A DNA stretch of 64,000 nucleotides from Dokdonella_A ginsengisoli (GTDB lineage Bacteria > Pseudomonadota > Gammaproteobacteria > Xanthomonadales > Rhodanobacteraceae): assembly GCF_042652785.1 (NCBI RefSeq), contig NZ_JBHSHD010000019.1, positions 1 through 64,000 of the forward strand, given 5' to 3'. The notes below the pieces were generated by a model. That model was not told where the DNA came from and did not search any database. It saw only the letters and a list, made by a program, of their open reading frames with translations. Of the stretch, positions 1-8,403 are shown piece by piece; the first letter of the stretch is position 1; every line of letters starts with the position of its first letter. Position numbers and translations under genes: made by a program.

Positions 1-198
1 ATTGGAAGCGCCCTCGACGGCGTCGCGCAATGCGCTTTCGCTGCACGTGGTGACCGAGAGGGTCGAGCCGATGCGGGCCGCAGCCGGTGCGTGCGCATGC
101 GCGTCATGTGCAAGCGGAGCGGTGGTGAACATGGTGGCGAGCGCCGCCACCAATGGCCGCTTCGGAAACGAGCGGTGAACGCTTCCAGTCGCGTGCAT
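1..198 (-). CDS. 5' end of a secreted repeat-type protein (partial)
   Basis: A minus-strand frame opens with ATG at 198 and stays open to the window edge (66 codons, 3' end missing). The N-terminus has basic residues followed by a short hydrophobic stretch (LVAALATMFTTAPLA), like a signal peptide. It is followed by VTTCSESALRDAVEGA, which resembles the start of secreted beta-helix or choice-of-anchor Q proteins, where a motif of the type V-T-x-C-x-D/E-x-x-x-L-R-x-A follows the signal peptide. The function cannot be told from this fragment. No strong Shine-Dalgarno precedes the ATG. A frame without homology is possible, but signal peptide plus motif together make a real gene likely. Confidence 0.6.
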   Translation of the reverse strand, partial: MHATGSVHRSFPKRPLVAALATMFTTAPLAHDAHAHAPAAARIGSTLSVTTCSESALRDAVEGASN

Positions 199-462
199 GG
201 GAGTCTCGACGAGGCGGCGCAGGCGCCACATCGTACGCCCATCGCAGCCCTCGCGCCCCGGTCGTTGCAAGGAGGGCTCCAAGTACCGCGCGCTCATGCA
301 TCCGGCCAAGCGTTCCTGATAGCGTGGATGCCGAAGAGATTCGCGCTGAGGTTGGTACGTCGCTATTGGTCTGAGCGCCCGAGCGTTGCCGCCCGTTCCT
401 TCTCCATGAGAATACGTAGCGCTTCGTGCTCTCGCTCCCAGTACTCCAGATGTTCGAAGCCG

Positions 463-490
463 TGACCTGAGACGTTTCGTGTAGCCAATC
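463..490 (+). repeat. Left terminal inverted repeat of IS3-like remnant
   Basis: Starts TGACCTGAGACG and ends GTAGCCAATC. Compared with the reverse complement of the right end it differs by a few substitutions and one base of length. Confidence 0.8.
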
Positions 491-529
491 GGTATGTGAG
501 TTCTCTTACCCTACGGCAAGGAGAACTCG

Positions 530-793
530 ATGAAAAAGCGGCACAGCGAAGAACAGATCATCCGCATCTTGCGCGAAGCGGAACGCGGCGAGACCTCGAT
601 CCGCGAGGTCTGCCGCCAGCACAACATCATCGAACAGACGCTCTACCGCTGGCGCAACAAGTACGGCGGGATGGATGTGCCGGACGCACGTCGCCTGAAG
701 GACCTCGAAGCGGAGAACGCCAAGCTCAAGCGACTGGTGGCCGAACAGATGCTGGTGATTGATGGGCTGAAGGAATTCAGCCAAAAAAATGAC
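530..793 (+). pseudogene. IS3-family transposase orfA, stop codon lost
   Basis: About 87 residues of a typical OrfA: a helix-turn-helix (KRHSEEQIIRILREAE, then REVCRQHNI and TLYRWRNKYGG), then a leucine-zipper-like segment rich in L, E and K ending GLKEFSQK. An AAGGAG Shine-Dalgarno lies upstream. At 783-789 there is a run of seven A. With eight A the frame would end QKK-stop in an ATGA overlap with orfB. With seven it reads on into orfB DNA. A one-base contraction is therefore inferred. The helix-turn-helix part is intact. Confidence 0.75.
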
Positions 794-1380
794 GGCCCCG
801 TCGGGACGACGGCAGGCGCTCGCGCACCTGACTCGCCGGGGCGTATCGCAACGCAGGGCCTGTCGCTATCTGGGCCTGAGCCGTCGGGTCGCCGGCTACG
901 TCCTGCGGCAACCGGACAAGGATCGCGTGCTCGGCGATCGGTTGATCGGTGCCGCGCAGGAGGTGCCGCGCTTCGGCTACCGGCGCATGGCGGCATCGAC
1001 TTCGTGCACGATCAGCTCGTCGACGGCCGCGTGCTCAAGCTCCTGTGCGTTGCCGACGAATACACGCGCGAGTATCTGGCGAGTTCACTGCCGCCAAGGT
1101 CATGCGCTGGTTGCGCGATCAGGCCATCGGGCCGGCCTTCATCGCGCCGGGAAGTCCTTGGCAGAACGGCATCGGCGAGAGCTTCAACAGCAAGCTGCGC
1201 GACGAACTGCTCAACCGTGAGTGGTTCCGCAGCCGCGCCGAGGCGCGTGTGCTGATCGAACGATGGCGGCGGTTCTACAACGAGCGACGACCCCACAGCG
1301 CCCATCGCTATCAGCCGCCGGCGACGGTGCGCCGAGCGTGGCGCGAAACGGCCAACATGACCCTCGGACTCACATCCTGA
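789..1380 (+). pseudogene. IS3-family transposase orfB, internally deleted
   Basis: Three in-family pieces sit in three different frames. First is the N-terminal part up to FGYRRMA (about 789-990). Second is a piece with DFVHDQLVDGRVLKLL and DEYTRE (about 995-1080), which contains the first DDE aspartate. Third is the C-terminal part from EFTAAKVMRWLRDQ to the stop at 1380, which includes the catalytic-glutamate region NGIGESFNSKLRDE. The segment with the second aspartate (normally SDNGPEF) is gone. Two deletions with frame changes explain the pattern, so the enzyme cannot be active. Confidence 0.8.
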
Positions 1381-1407
1381 TTGGCTACAAAAAACCGACG
1401 CAGGTCA
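1379..1407 (-). repeat. Right terminal inverted repeat of IS3-like remnant
   Basis: Read on the minus strand it begins TGACCTGCGTCGG and ends GTAGCCAATC, mirroring the left end. It lies directly after the orfB stop codon, the normal place for an IS3-family right end. Confidence 0.8.
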
Positions 1408-1525
1408 GCTCCATGCCGCGTGCGACTTCCGGGGCGCCGCCGGCGCGGAACCGTCGGCACGCCACCGGCCGATGTCCGCAACGTCCAATCCGGTGAATCC
1501 TTCGCCGGCAATCGTGCGCATCGGA

Positions 1526-3679
1526 TCATTTCCGGGAGAGCTCGTCGCATGAAGGCAGCGCCGTGTGCGAGCGGCGCGATTGCAAGACCGTCGCGGCTTC
1601 CTCGCACCGTCCCGACTTCGCCAGCGTCATGGCGAGCTTGAGTGTCCGCTGGCCCGTGTCCGCGACCTGCGCGTGTCGCCCGCCGTCGTTGCGGGCGAGC
1701 ATCCGGCGGTACCACGTCTCGGCGGACGTCAGGTCGCCTCGCGTCATCGCGACATCGCCCAGCATCTCCAATGCGTCGACGCTGCTGACGTCGTTCTCCG
1801 GAGGCAGCGCTTCGTTGATTTCCAGTGCCCGCAGCAAGGCCGGAACCGCCGCATCGTAGGCCTCCCGATGGATCGCGATCGATCCCTTCTGGATCAGCAG
1901 GACGGCATAGGGCGAAGACTGCTCCCCGTACAGGTCACCCGTCGCGGTCAGCGCCTCGTCCATGAGTTCGATGGCAGCGGCATGCTGCCCGTCGTGGTCG
2001 AGCGCCGATGCCATGATCGCCTGCGCCTTGAGCGTGTAGGGATGACGGATGCCTTGATGCTCCTTCGCCAGCGCCAGCGCTTCGGAGAGGAGCGGCATCG
2101 CGTCTTGATGGTGGGAGGTATCCAGCAGCTCCTGGCCCAGGGTCAGGATGTCGACGGTGGTCGCCGGATCGCCGACGGGCAAGGCGCTGCGCGCGTGATC
2201 CACGGCTTTGCGCAAACGGCGCAGCTTGCCGTCCGTATCGCCGCGCGCGCCGTCGCGCGTGGCCTGTGCGTGCAGGATGCGGTTGTAGAGCCCGGCGGAC
2301 TCCGACCCGGCGCGTGCCGCGTCCTTTTCCACCAGCGCACTCGCACGGGCGAGCAGCACGTCCGCTCGCTGCCCCTCGGTCTGCCCGATCGCCATCGCCA
2401 GGAGCCAGCAGCGGCGAGCAAACTGCAAGGCCGGTGCGCCGGTTTCCTCGGCGACGGCAACGGCCCGCTCCAGCAGCGGCGCCGCATGATGATTGTCGTC
2501 CAGCTTCAGATAGACGACGCCCAGCGTCGTCAGCAATTCGCCCATGACCTCCGGTTCGGACTGCAACTCGATGCCGATCCGCTCCGCTCCCATCGACAGC
2601 AGCTCATCTGCATCAGGCTTTCGGCCGTGATTGGCGGCGGGATCGGCCTGCTCGAACAGGCTCGCCAGAAATCCGCTGACGTGACGGGCCGTCGTGGCCT
2701 CGCGTTCGGCGCGTACGCGCGCGTGCTCGAGCCGCCAGAGAAAGGCGACCACCATTGCACACACGAGCGCAGCAGCGGCCGTGATCCCGACGACGGCGGC
2801 CCGCCGCCGCCGAATCAACCGGCCGACCCGGTACGCCACGCCGCCGGCACGAGCCGAGACCGGACGCCGGGCCAGATAGGCGCGCACGTCGGCTCGCAGA
2901 CTCTCGACGGTCGGGTAGCGCGCCTCGGGCTGATCGGCCACCGCGCGCCGGCAAATGGCCGCGAGATCCGCATCCGGCCGGGTCGTGCCGAGCACGGTTT
3001 CGAGCAATCGTCCCAGCTGGTAGACGTCCTGCAAGACGCCCGCCGGCTCGCCGCGGACCTGCTCCGGGCTGGCATACGCCGGCGTGGCGGCCGTCCGGGC
3101 GGGCGTGTCGATCGCCTCGTCGAGCGCGGCCGCGATGCCGAAATCGAGAAGCTTCGGCGCACCCGTGACGTCGACCAGAATGTTCGACGGCTTGATGTCA
3201 CGGTGAACGACGAGTCGCGCATGCGCATGCACGACGGCGCTGCACACGACCTCGAAGAGGGCGACGCGCTGGCGTGCGTCGAGCTCCGCGCGCCGGCAAT
3301 AGTGGTCGATGCGCTCGCCCTCGACCCGTTCCATGGCGAACCAGAGCAACCCGCTTTCGCTGCTCCCGCCGTCGAGCAGGCGCGCGATGTTGGGGTGGAT
3401 CAGGCGCGCCAGGAGCTTTCGTTCGCGCACCAGCAGTGCTTCGGCGGTGGCCGGCTCCGCCTGGGGTGCGATCACCTTCAGCGCGACTTCCTGCTCGAAC
3501 GCCCCGTCGGCTCGCTCGGCCAGATAGACGACACCGAGTCCGCCGTGGCCGAGTCGACGAAGGACACGAAACGGGCCGACCCGGCTGCCGGGCTGAAGCA
3601 GAGCCGGATCATCGGCGAGCATGGAGGCGACGAGGCGGCTTCGAAGCGCGCCGCCGGGCTCGAAGGTCAGCGTGTTCAC
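1526..3679 (-). CDS. Membrane Ser/Thr protein kinase with TPR-like C-terminus
   Basis: A 717-residue Hanks-type kinase. The glycine loop GHGGLG is at about 44-49, the ATP-binding lysine in EVALKVI at 68, HRDIKPSN at 159-166, DFG at 179-181 and an SPEQ activation-loop end near 204-207, so all catalytic motifs are present. One transmembrane helix (about 293-316) divides the cytoplasmic kinase from a helical TPR-like region of about 400 residues, presumably a sensor or protein-binding domain. A longer upstream frame exists, but the GTG at 3679 is chosen because it overlaps the stop of the sigma gene by 4 nt (GTGA), suggesting translational coupling. The stretch between the activation loop and the last kinase helices is shorter than usual. 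The substrate is unknown; the sigma factor is an obvious candidate by context. Confidence 0.88.
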   Translation of the reverse strand: MNTLTFEPGGALRSRLVASMLADDPALLQPGSRVGPFRVLRRLGHGGLGVVYLAERADGAFEQEVALKVIAPQAEPATAEALLVRERKLLARLIHPNIARLLDGGSSESGLLWFAMERVEGERIDHYCRRAELDARQRVALFEVVCSAVVHAHARLVVHRDIKPSNILVDVTGAPKLLDFGIAAALDEAIDTPARTAATPAYASPEQVRGEPAGVLQDVYQLGRLLETVLGTTRPDADLAAICRRAVADQPEARYPTVESLRADVRAYLARRPVSARAGGVAYRVGRLIRRRRAAVVGITAAAALVCAMVVAFLWRLEHARVRAEREATTARHVSGFLASLFEQADPAANHGRKPDADELLSMGAERIGIELQSEPEVMGELLTTLGVVYLKLDDNHHAAPLLERAVAVAEETGAPALQFARRCWLLAMAIGQTEGQRADVLLARASALVEKDAARAGSESAGLYNRILHAQATRDGARGDTDGKLRRLRKAVDHARSALPVGDPATTVDILTLGQELLDTSHHQDAMPLLSEALALAKEHQGIRHPYTLKAQAIMASALDHDGQHAAAIELMDEALTATGDLYGEQSSPYAVLLIQKGSIAIHREAYDAAVPALLRALEINEALPPENDVSSVDALEMLGDVAMTRGDLTSAETWYRRMLARNDGGRHAQVADTGQRTLKLAMTLAKSGRCEEAATVLQSRRSHTALPSCDELSRK

Positions 3680-4254
3680 GGCGATTCCAGGATGTGCGCG
3701 AGGCGCTCGCGCGCCTGCGACCACAACCATTGGACGGTCCGCAACGGGATTCCAACCGTGTCCGAGGTTTCGGGTTCCGTCATGCCGGCGAAGAACCGGC
3801 ATTCGATGACGCGGACCATGTCCGCGTGTTCGGCCGCCAGTCGGTCAAGCGCCTGGTCGAGCGCGACGAACCGGTTGGCTTCCTCTCCGATCTCCTCGTC
3901 GACCAGGCCCATGTCGACCCGTTGCTGGTTGCCGCCCCGCTTCTCGGCGGCACGCTCGCGCGCGTACGCGCAGATCACCTGGCGCATGATGCGCGCGGTC
4001 AGCGCGAAGAAATGGCGACGTTCTTCCGGGATTCCTTCGCCCGCCTCGGCGACGCGCACGTACCACTCGTTGACCAGTCCGGTCGTATTGAGCGTGGGCA
4101 TCGTCGCCCCCTGCGCCAGCTGGCGCCGCGCCAGTCGCTTGATGTCGGCATAGTGCCGCCGCAGAAGGCGCTCCCACGCGTCGCGCTCGCCGGCGCGCGC
4201 GCGCGCCAGCAGCGCGGTGATCTCCTCTTGCACGGGCGGGTTCGCTGCGACCAT
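3676..4254 (-). CDS. ECF-like sigma-70 family RNA polymerase sigma factor
   Basis: A 192-residue sigma factor of the short ECF-like type (compare the TIGR02999 group). Region 2 is seen in NEWYVRVAEAG and the FFALTARIMRQVICAYARERAAEK stretch (two pieces), and region 4 in VIECRFFAGMTEPE plus the recognition helix around IPLRTVQWLWSQAR. The ATG at 4254 is chosen over an upstream start at 4404 because the extra 50 residues are low-complexity and the shorter form has normal family length. It is cotranscribed with the Ser/Thr kinase downstream through a 4-nt overlap, so kinase control of sigma activity, or shared regulation, is the likely arrangement. Confidence 0.85.
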   Translation of the reverse strand: MVAANPPVQEEITALLARARAGERDAWERLLRRHYADIKRLARRQLAQGATMPTLNTTGLVNEWYVRVAEAGEGIPEERRHFFALTARIMRQVICAYARERAAEKRGGNQQRVDMGLVDEEIGEEANRFVALDQALDRLAAEHADMVRVIECRFFAGMTEPETSDTVGIPLRTVQWLWSQARERLAHILESP

Positions 4255-4414
4255 CGACCCCGACCATAGTGTTGGCGCACGCGACCGCTGTCCAGACGGC
4301 TCGCCGCCCGGCGGCGCGGCGGATCGCAACGATGGAGTGCGCCGGGCATCCGATACCCCGCCGCCGTGTCGACCGCGGGGTGTCGTCGAGGTGACGACGT
4401 TCATCGATGTCGCG

Positions 4415-5830
4415 TCACTGCACGACTCCGGGTGCGCCGTTGGCCGTATCCGCGAGGTGGACCACCATGAGCAGATGCGTGTCGGGCACGTACGGGGACA
4501 TGTCGGTCGGCTGAGTCGGATCGAGAACGGGATCGGTCACGTCTATCGAGCACGTCTGCGACACCGGAAAGGCGATGTAGCTCGGTCCGGTCTGCGGCGC
4601 CGTGTTGGAGCCCATGAAAAAGTCCCCGCCGTACGGCCCTGCGGACACCTCGACGACGAGATCCGCCGTACCCGCATCCGGAATGGCGCCGGTGACCTCG
4701 GCCCGCTTGACGGTGCCGTCCTCATCGACGCCGACGGCGACGACCGACGAGCCGACGAGGGTCATGTTCTCCCACCTGAGCTCGGCCCCGCGTGGGATCG
4801 AGTGCAGCCTCACGCCGACGTTCTGGTTGCTGCGCGTGACATCGATGCCGAAGTCGACCGCGGCGACGTGAACCGCGCCCGACAATCCGTGCTGGCCTGC
4901 CAGGTCGAACCGACGCAGCCACGAAGTCGGTCCCTGATAGCAGGATGGCGTGATGTCGTTGACGATCTGGGTGGTGTCGGCGTTCTGCGTGATCGCGAGC
5001 GGGTCGATCGCGCCTTCGAACGCGTTCGCGAACAGCTTGTCGTGACGAAGCGGGCACCGGTCCACGCCGTGCAGCGCGACGCTGTCGATCGCCGCGACGG
5101 TCCCGTTGTGTCCGACGCCCGCGAAATAGTCCTCCACGTCGGTGACGTGGTACTGGAACGCGATGCGCCCACTGCCCGACTCCGGCAGGTCCTCGATGTC
5201 GAAGCGCGTCCAGTCGATCGGATAGCCGTTCTCGCCGGTCGGGTCGATCGCCTGCACCAGGTTCGGATTGATCGCGAGCAGCGGACTGCCGAAATCGCCG
5301 GTGTCGTCCGGACCGCTGCCGACGTCGGTGCACGGATCTCCGCTGCACAGGCGCACGTACAGCCGGTCCGGCCATCCGCTCGTGGACCAGATGGAGCGCG
5401 TGTAGAAGCTCAGCGACGCCCCCGGCTGGAAATCGATGCGCGGCGTCAGCAGCCAGGTGCTCGCCGTGTTGCCGCCGCCGTCGGGCGCTGCGCCGCCTGC
5501 ACTGAGATGGTTGGCGGCGACGTACGACCCCGGCCGGCCCGACTGCGATCCGAAGCCGTAGGTGTCGATGCCGTAGTTCCAGTTGAGCGCCAGAACACCG
5601 CCAAACGGCGGGTCGCCGCTGCTGTTGACCTGCACGTGCCAGCCGTCCACGGCGAGCAGCTCGGGCACGTCGTCGAAGTCCTCCTCGCACGCCGGGTCCT
5701 CCCTGCCGGCGAGGATGGGGACCGTGCGACCGTCTGCGGTGAGTCCGGGCGAGAGTGGATGGGATGACGCGGTGCCGGCGCCGGCGATGCCCGCGACAAG
5801 AAGGATCGCGCCGAGAAGACGGCTGGACAT
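4415..5830 (-). CDS. Secreted choice-of-anchor J domain protein
   Basis: A 471-residue exported protein. It starts at ATG 5830 with GAGGA about ten bases upstream, followed by a signal peptide (LLGAILLVAGIAGAGTASS). The region about 35-180 matches the choice-of-anchor J/cleaved-adhesin pattern: an EDFDD opening, a glycine/asparagine-rich middle (GSYVAANHLS), then TWLLTPRIDFQPGASLSFYTRS. A CSGDPCTDVG segment may hold a disulphide. The C-terminal half (from about 290) looks like another beta-sandwich domain. No C-terminal sorting helix is seen. The role is probably extracellular or cell-surface binding; the ligand is unknown. The frame is open far upstream to 6208, but that part has no signal peptide and is not taken as coding. 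Confidence 0.75.
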   Translation of the reverse strand: MSSRLLGAILLVAGIAGAGTASSHPLSPGLTADGRTVPILAGREDPACEEDFDDVPELLAVDGWHVQVNSSGDPPFGGVLALNWNYGIDTYGFGSQSGRPGSYVAANHLSAGGAAPDGGGNTASTWLLTPRIDFQPGASLSFYTRSIWSTSGWPDRLYVRLCSGDPCTDVGSGPDDTGDFGSPLLAINPNLVQAIDPTGENGYPIDWTRFDIEDLPESGSGRIAFQYHVTDVEDYFAGVGHNGTVAAIDSVALHGVDRCPLRHDKLFANAFEGAIDPLAITQNADTTQIVNDITPSCYQGPTSWLRRFDLAGQHGLSGAVHVAAVDFGIDVTRSNQNVGVRLHSIPRGAELRWENMTLVGSSVVAVGVDEDGTVKRAEVTGAIPDAGTADLVVEVSAGPYGGDFFMGSNTAPQTGPSYIAFPVSQTCSIDVTDPVLDPTQPTDMSPYVPDTHLLMVVHLADTANGAPGVVQ

Positions 5831-6343
5831 GCGTTGGTTTCCTCGAATGGGATGAGATGCGGTCCCGCGCTGCCGGAATGCCGCATGTAACGGATGAGTC
5901 CTTCTCAGCGAATGCTCCCCTTCCCATGTCATAGGCAGGATGGCGGACAATCCCGCAAGGAGTCCCGCGCCGTTCCCGCGGAAGAATCCCGCTCCTTCCG
6001 CCGCGCCACTCCATCCCCGGCGTCCGCCGCTCCCGGTCGCGAGCGACGGCGCGTCGTCTTCCGACTCCATGCCGTCCGCTCGGGATACGTTCGCCCGGGC
6101 CGTCGGACAGGGCGACGGCCTCACGGTCGAGTTCTCTTCCGCCATGGCATGACACTTCGCATGCCCCAGGATGGGCTTGGTCCAGTGTCCGCACCTGTGG
6201 GGCCACATGATGCGCGGGGCGCGACGATCGATCGCGGATTCGGCGCTCGCGTCACGCTCTGCAATGGCACGTGGCGCGACGATCCGGCGGACTTCTGCGT
6301 TTCCGCGTGGCGCGCGCGCTCCGCGCCGCGACGGAACCGTTGC
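5831..6343. other. 513-bp region without a convincing gene
   Basis: Lies between the start of the choice-of-anchor J gene and the stop of the desaturase gene, both on the minus strand. It should hold the promoter of the former and the transcript end of the latter. Short frames such as 5940-6152 (+) are proline/serine-rich with no recognisable domain. No clear hairpin terminator or sigma-70 promoter stands out. Confidence 0.5.
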
Positions 6344-7294
6344 TCAGCGCAACGGCGAAGGAACGTCCATCGGCGGCGCGTCGCCGACCGCGACCGGGCC
6401 GCGCCACTGGCGCAGCACGCCGCGCACGAACGACACGTCGCCGGGCTGGAACGTGCTCGCTTCGGGCAGCGCCACCCACGGCAGGTTCGGGTTCTGGTGG
6501 TGCGTGCGGTGCAGCGGGAAGTTCAGCAGCACGCGATGCAGCCAGCGCGGCGCGGTCAGGTTGAGCGCGTGGTCGCGCTGCTCCAGCGGCGTGGCGTGGT
6601 GCGGCGCGTGATCGAACTGGGAGGCCAGGAATGCGCGGATCGCGAGGAAGCCGACGACCAGCCAGGCGCGGCTGCCGTACAAGGCGATCGCCGAGCCGTA
6701 CAGCGCCAGCACGCAGAGCGAGTCGATGCGCATCTCGCGCACGCCCTGCGCGGCGAGCAGGTCGCGCTCGAGCATCGTCGCCATGCCGGCGCTGCCGTCG
6801 GGCAGGTCCGGGCAGGCCCGGCGCAGCGGCGGCAGCAGCAGCGAGCGCGGCAGCCAGCAGGCCAGCAGCACGGCGAGCTCGGCGGCGTACAGGCCGAACG
6901 TGATGCGCACGTAGTGCGCCACGTAGGCGAACCAGCGCGGCTGCTCGGCCGGATCGTAGACCTCGTCGCGGCCCCACGGCGTGCGGTTGTAGCGATGATG
7001 GCGCAGATGCGCGAAGCGCAGCGCGCGCAGCGGCGCACCGAACGCGATCGCCAGCACGCGGCCGCCGAGCTGGTTCCAGCGCCGCTGCGGCAGCAGCAGG
7101 CCGTGGATCGCCTCGTGCACCAGCGCCCACAGGGTCGGGCTCAGCAGCGCCACAGCGGCCAGCGCCGCCGCGGCCCACGCCGTCGGCAGCGGCAGCAGCG
7201 GCAACGCGAGCAGCACCAGCAGGTGCAGGCCGAGCAGCACGCTGCCGAGGACAACGTTCAGGCGCGCGGGTATGCGCGACGACGCAAGCTTCAT
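6344..7294 (-). CDS. Fatty acid desaturase family membrane protein
   Basis: A 316-residue integral membrane di-iron enzyme. The three histidine boxes of the fatty acid desaturase superfamily are present: HEAIH (after two N-terminal hydrophobic helices), HLRHHRYN and HRTHHQNP. These residues bind the two irons that use O2 to introduce a double bond or hydroxyl group into an acyl chain; the exact substrate and position cannot be read. The ATG at 7294 overlaps the tadA stop (ATGA), so the two genes are translationally coupled, although their functions look unrelated. Confidence 0.85.
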   Translation of the reverse strand: MKLASSRIPARLNVVLGSVLLGLHLLVLLALPLLPLPTAWAAAALAAVALLSPTLWALVHEAIHGLLLPQRRWNQLGGRVLAIAFGAPLRALRFAHLRHHRYNRTPWGRDEVYDPAEQPRWFAYVAHYVRITFGLYAAELAVLLACWLPRSLLLPPLRRACPDLPDGSAGMATMLERDLLAAQGVREMRIDSLCVLALYGSAIALYGSRAWLVVGFLAIRAFLASQFDHAPHHATPLEQRDHALNLTAPRWLHRVLLNFPLHRTHHQNPNLPWVALPEASTFQPGDVSFVRGVLRQWRGPVAVGDAPPMDVPSPLR

Positions 7295-7806
7295 GCAGGC
7301 CCCTGTGAACAGCGCTCGGCGGAACGTCGCGTGCGGAAGAAGCCGGTCAGCAGCTCGGCGGCTTCCTCACGCAGCACGCCCGGCGTCAGCGCGACGCGGT
7401 GATTGTGCCGTTCGTCGAGCAGGATGTCGAAGACGCTGCCGGCCGCGCCGGTCTTCGGATCGGCCGCGCCGTAGATCACCCGCGCGATGCGCGCGTGGAT
7501 GATCGCGCCGGCGCACATCGCGCACGGTTCCAGCGTGGCGTACAGCTCGGCGCCGAGCAGGCGATGGTTGCCCAGCCGCCGCCCGGCCTCGCGCAGCGCG
7601 ACGATTTCCGCGTGCGCGCTCGGATCGTGCGCGCCGATGTTGCGGTTCCAGCCGGAGCCGACGATTTCGCCGCCGAGCACCACCACCGCGCCGACCGGCA
7701 CTTCGCCCTCGGCTTCGGCGCGGCGCGCGCACTCCAGCGCGCGGGCCATCCAGTAGCGGTCGCGCTCGTCCGCATCGGGCGGCGGCAGTTCGGCGGAAAC
7801 GTCCAT
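7291..7806 (-). CDS. tadA: tRNA-specific adenosine deaminase TadA
   Basis: Zinc-dependent deaminase that converts A34 to inosine in the anticodon of tRNA-Arg(ACG). The 171-residue product carries the deaminase signature HAE (zinc histidine and proton-shuttling glutamate) and PCAMC (two zinc cysteines), with the GEVPVGAVVV opening and the TGAAGSVFDIL region typical of TadA. The ATG at 7806 gives family length; a further in-frame ATG lies 10 codons upstream, and neither has a good Shine-Dalgarno. The gene ends in an ATGA overlap with the desaturase gene. Confidence 0.92.
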   Translation of the reverse strand: MDVSAELPPPDADERDRYWMARALECARRAEAEGEVPVGAVVVLGGEIVGSGWNRNIGAHDPSAHAEIVALREAGRRLGNHRLLGAELYATLEPCAMCAGAIIHARIARVIYGAADPKTGAAGSVFDILLDERHNHRVALTPGVLREEAAELLTGFFRTRRSAERCSQGPA

Positions 7807-7837
7807 GCGCAAGGATAACGGAACGGCTGCGTGCAAC

Positions 7838-8308
7838 TCAGAAACCCAGCTCGCCGAGGCCGGGATGGTCGTCCGGGCGGCGGCCCAGCGGCCAGTGGTA
7901 GCGCCGCTCGGACTCGCGGATCGGCGCGTCGTTGATGCTCGCCAGGCGGCGGCGCATCAGTCCGTTCTCGTCGAACTCCCAGTTCTCGTTGCCGTAGGAA
8001 CGGAACCAGTTGCCGCTGTCGTCGTGCCATTCGTAGGCGAAGCGCACCGCGATGCGATTCTCGCGGAAGCTCCACAGTTCCTTGATGAGGCGGTAGTCGA
8101 GCTCGCGCTGCCACTTGCGCGTGAGGAACGCGACGATCGCCTCGCGCCCCTGCAGGAACTCGGCACGATTGCGCCAATAGCTGTCGACGGTGTAGGCCAG
8201 CGCGACCTTTTCGGGATCGCGGCCGTTCCAGCCGTCCTCGGCGAGGCGCACCTTCTGCGTCGCCGTCTCGAGCGTGAAGGGAGGCAGTGGCGGGCGCTGC
8301 GCGGTCAT
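7838..8308 (-). CDS. DUF1348 family protein (NTF2-like fold)
   Basis: A 156-residue protein of the DUF1348 group of nuclear-transport-factor-2-like proteins. Signature stretches are KVRLAEDGWNGRDPEKVALA, SYWRNRAEFLQGREAIVAF and GNENWEFDENGLM. The ATG at 8308 is preferred over one at 8314 because AGGAGA lies about 6 nt upstream of it but directly abuts the other. It is a small cytoplasmic protein with a ligand-binding cone fold; no reaction is established. It lies 32 nt upstream of tadA on the same strand and may be cotranscribed. Confidence 0.85.
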   Translation of the reverse strand: MTAQRPPLPPFTLETATQKVRLAEDGWNGRDPEKVALAYTVDSYWRNRAEFLQGREAIVAFLTRKWQRELDYRLIKELWSFRENRIAVRFAYEWHDDSGNWFRSYGNENWEFDENGLMRRRLASINDAPIRESERRYHWPLGRRPDDHPGLGELGF

Positions 8309-8403
8309 CGGCATTCTCCTGGAGCGCGCGGTCGCGCCGCGCGGCGGTAGTCTACGTGGAAGGCGGCGAGGACGAGGCCGATGCGTTGCCGCACTCGCAC
8401 CGG

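Larger units (their letters stand above)
463..1407 (+). mobile_element. Decayed IS3-family insertion sequence (IS407-like)
   Basis: A 945-bp remnant bounded by imperfect terminal inverted repeats (463-490 and 1379-1407), both starting TGACCTG and both ending GTAGCCAATC on their inner side. It carries orfA (helix-turn-helix) and pieces of orfB (DDE integrase domain). Intact relatives are about 1.2 kb, so roughly 250-300 bp have been lost, apparently in two internal deletions near 990-998 and 1080-1087. The four bases outside each end (GCCG and GCTC) do not match, so no target duplication is visible. It cannot transpose on its own. Confidence 0.85.

Noticed and set aside
456..1414. Target-site duplication around the IS3-like element
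   Set aside because: Flanking bases GCCG and GCTC do not match beyond two positions.
5940..6152. 70-codon plus-strand frame in the 513-bp gap
   Set aside because: Proline/serine-rich with no domain and no clear ribosome site.
5831..6208. N-terminal extension of the choice-of-anchor J protein to an ATG at 6208
   Set aside because: The added 126 residues lack homology and would bury the signal peptide; ATG 5830 has a Shine-Dalgarno.
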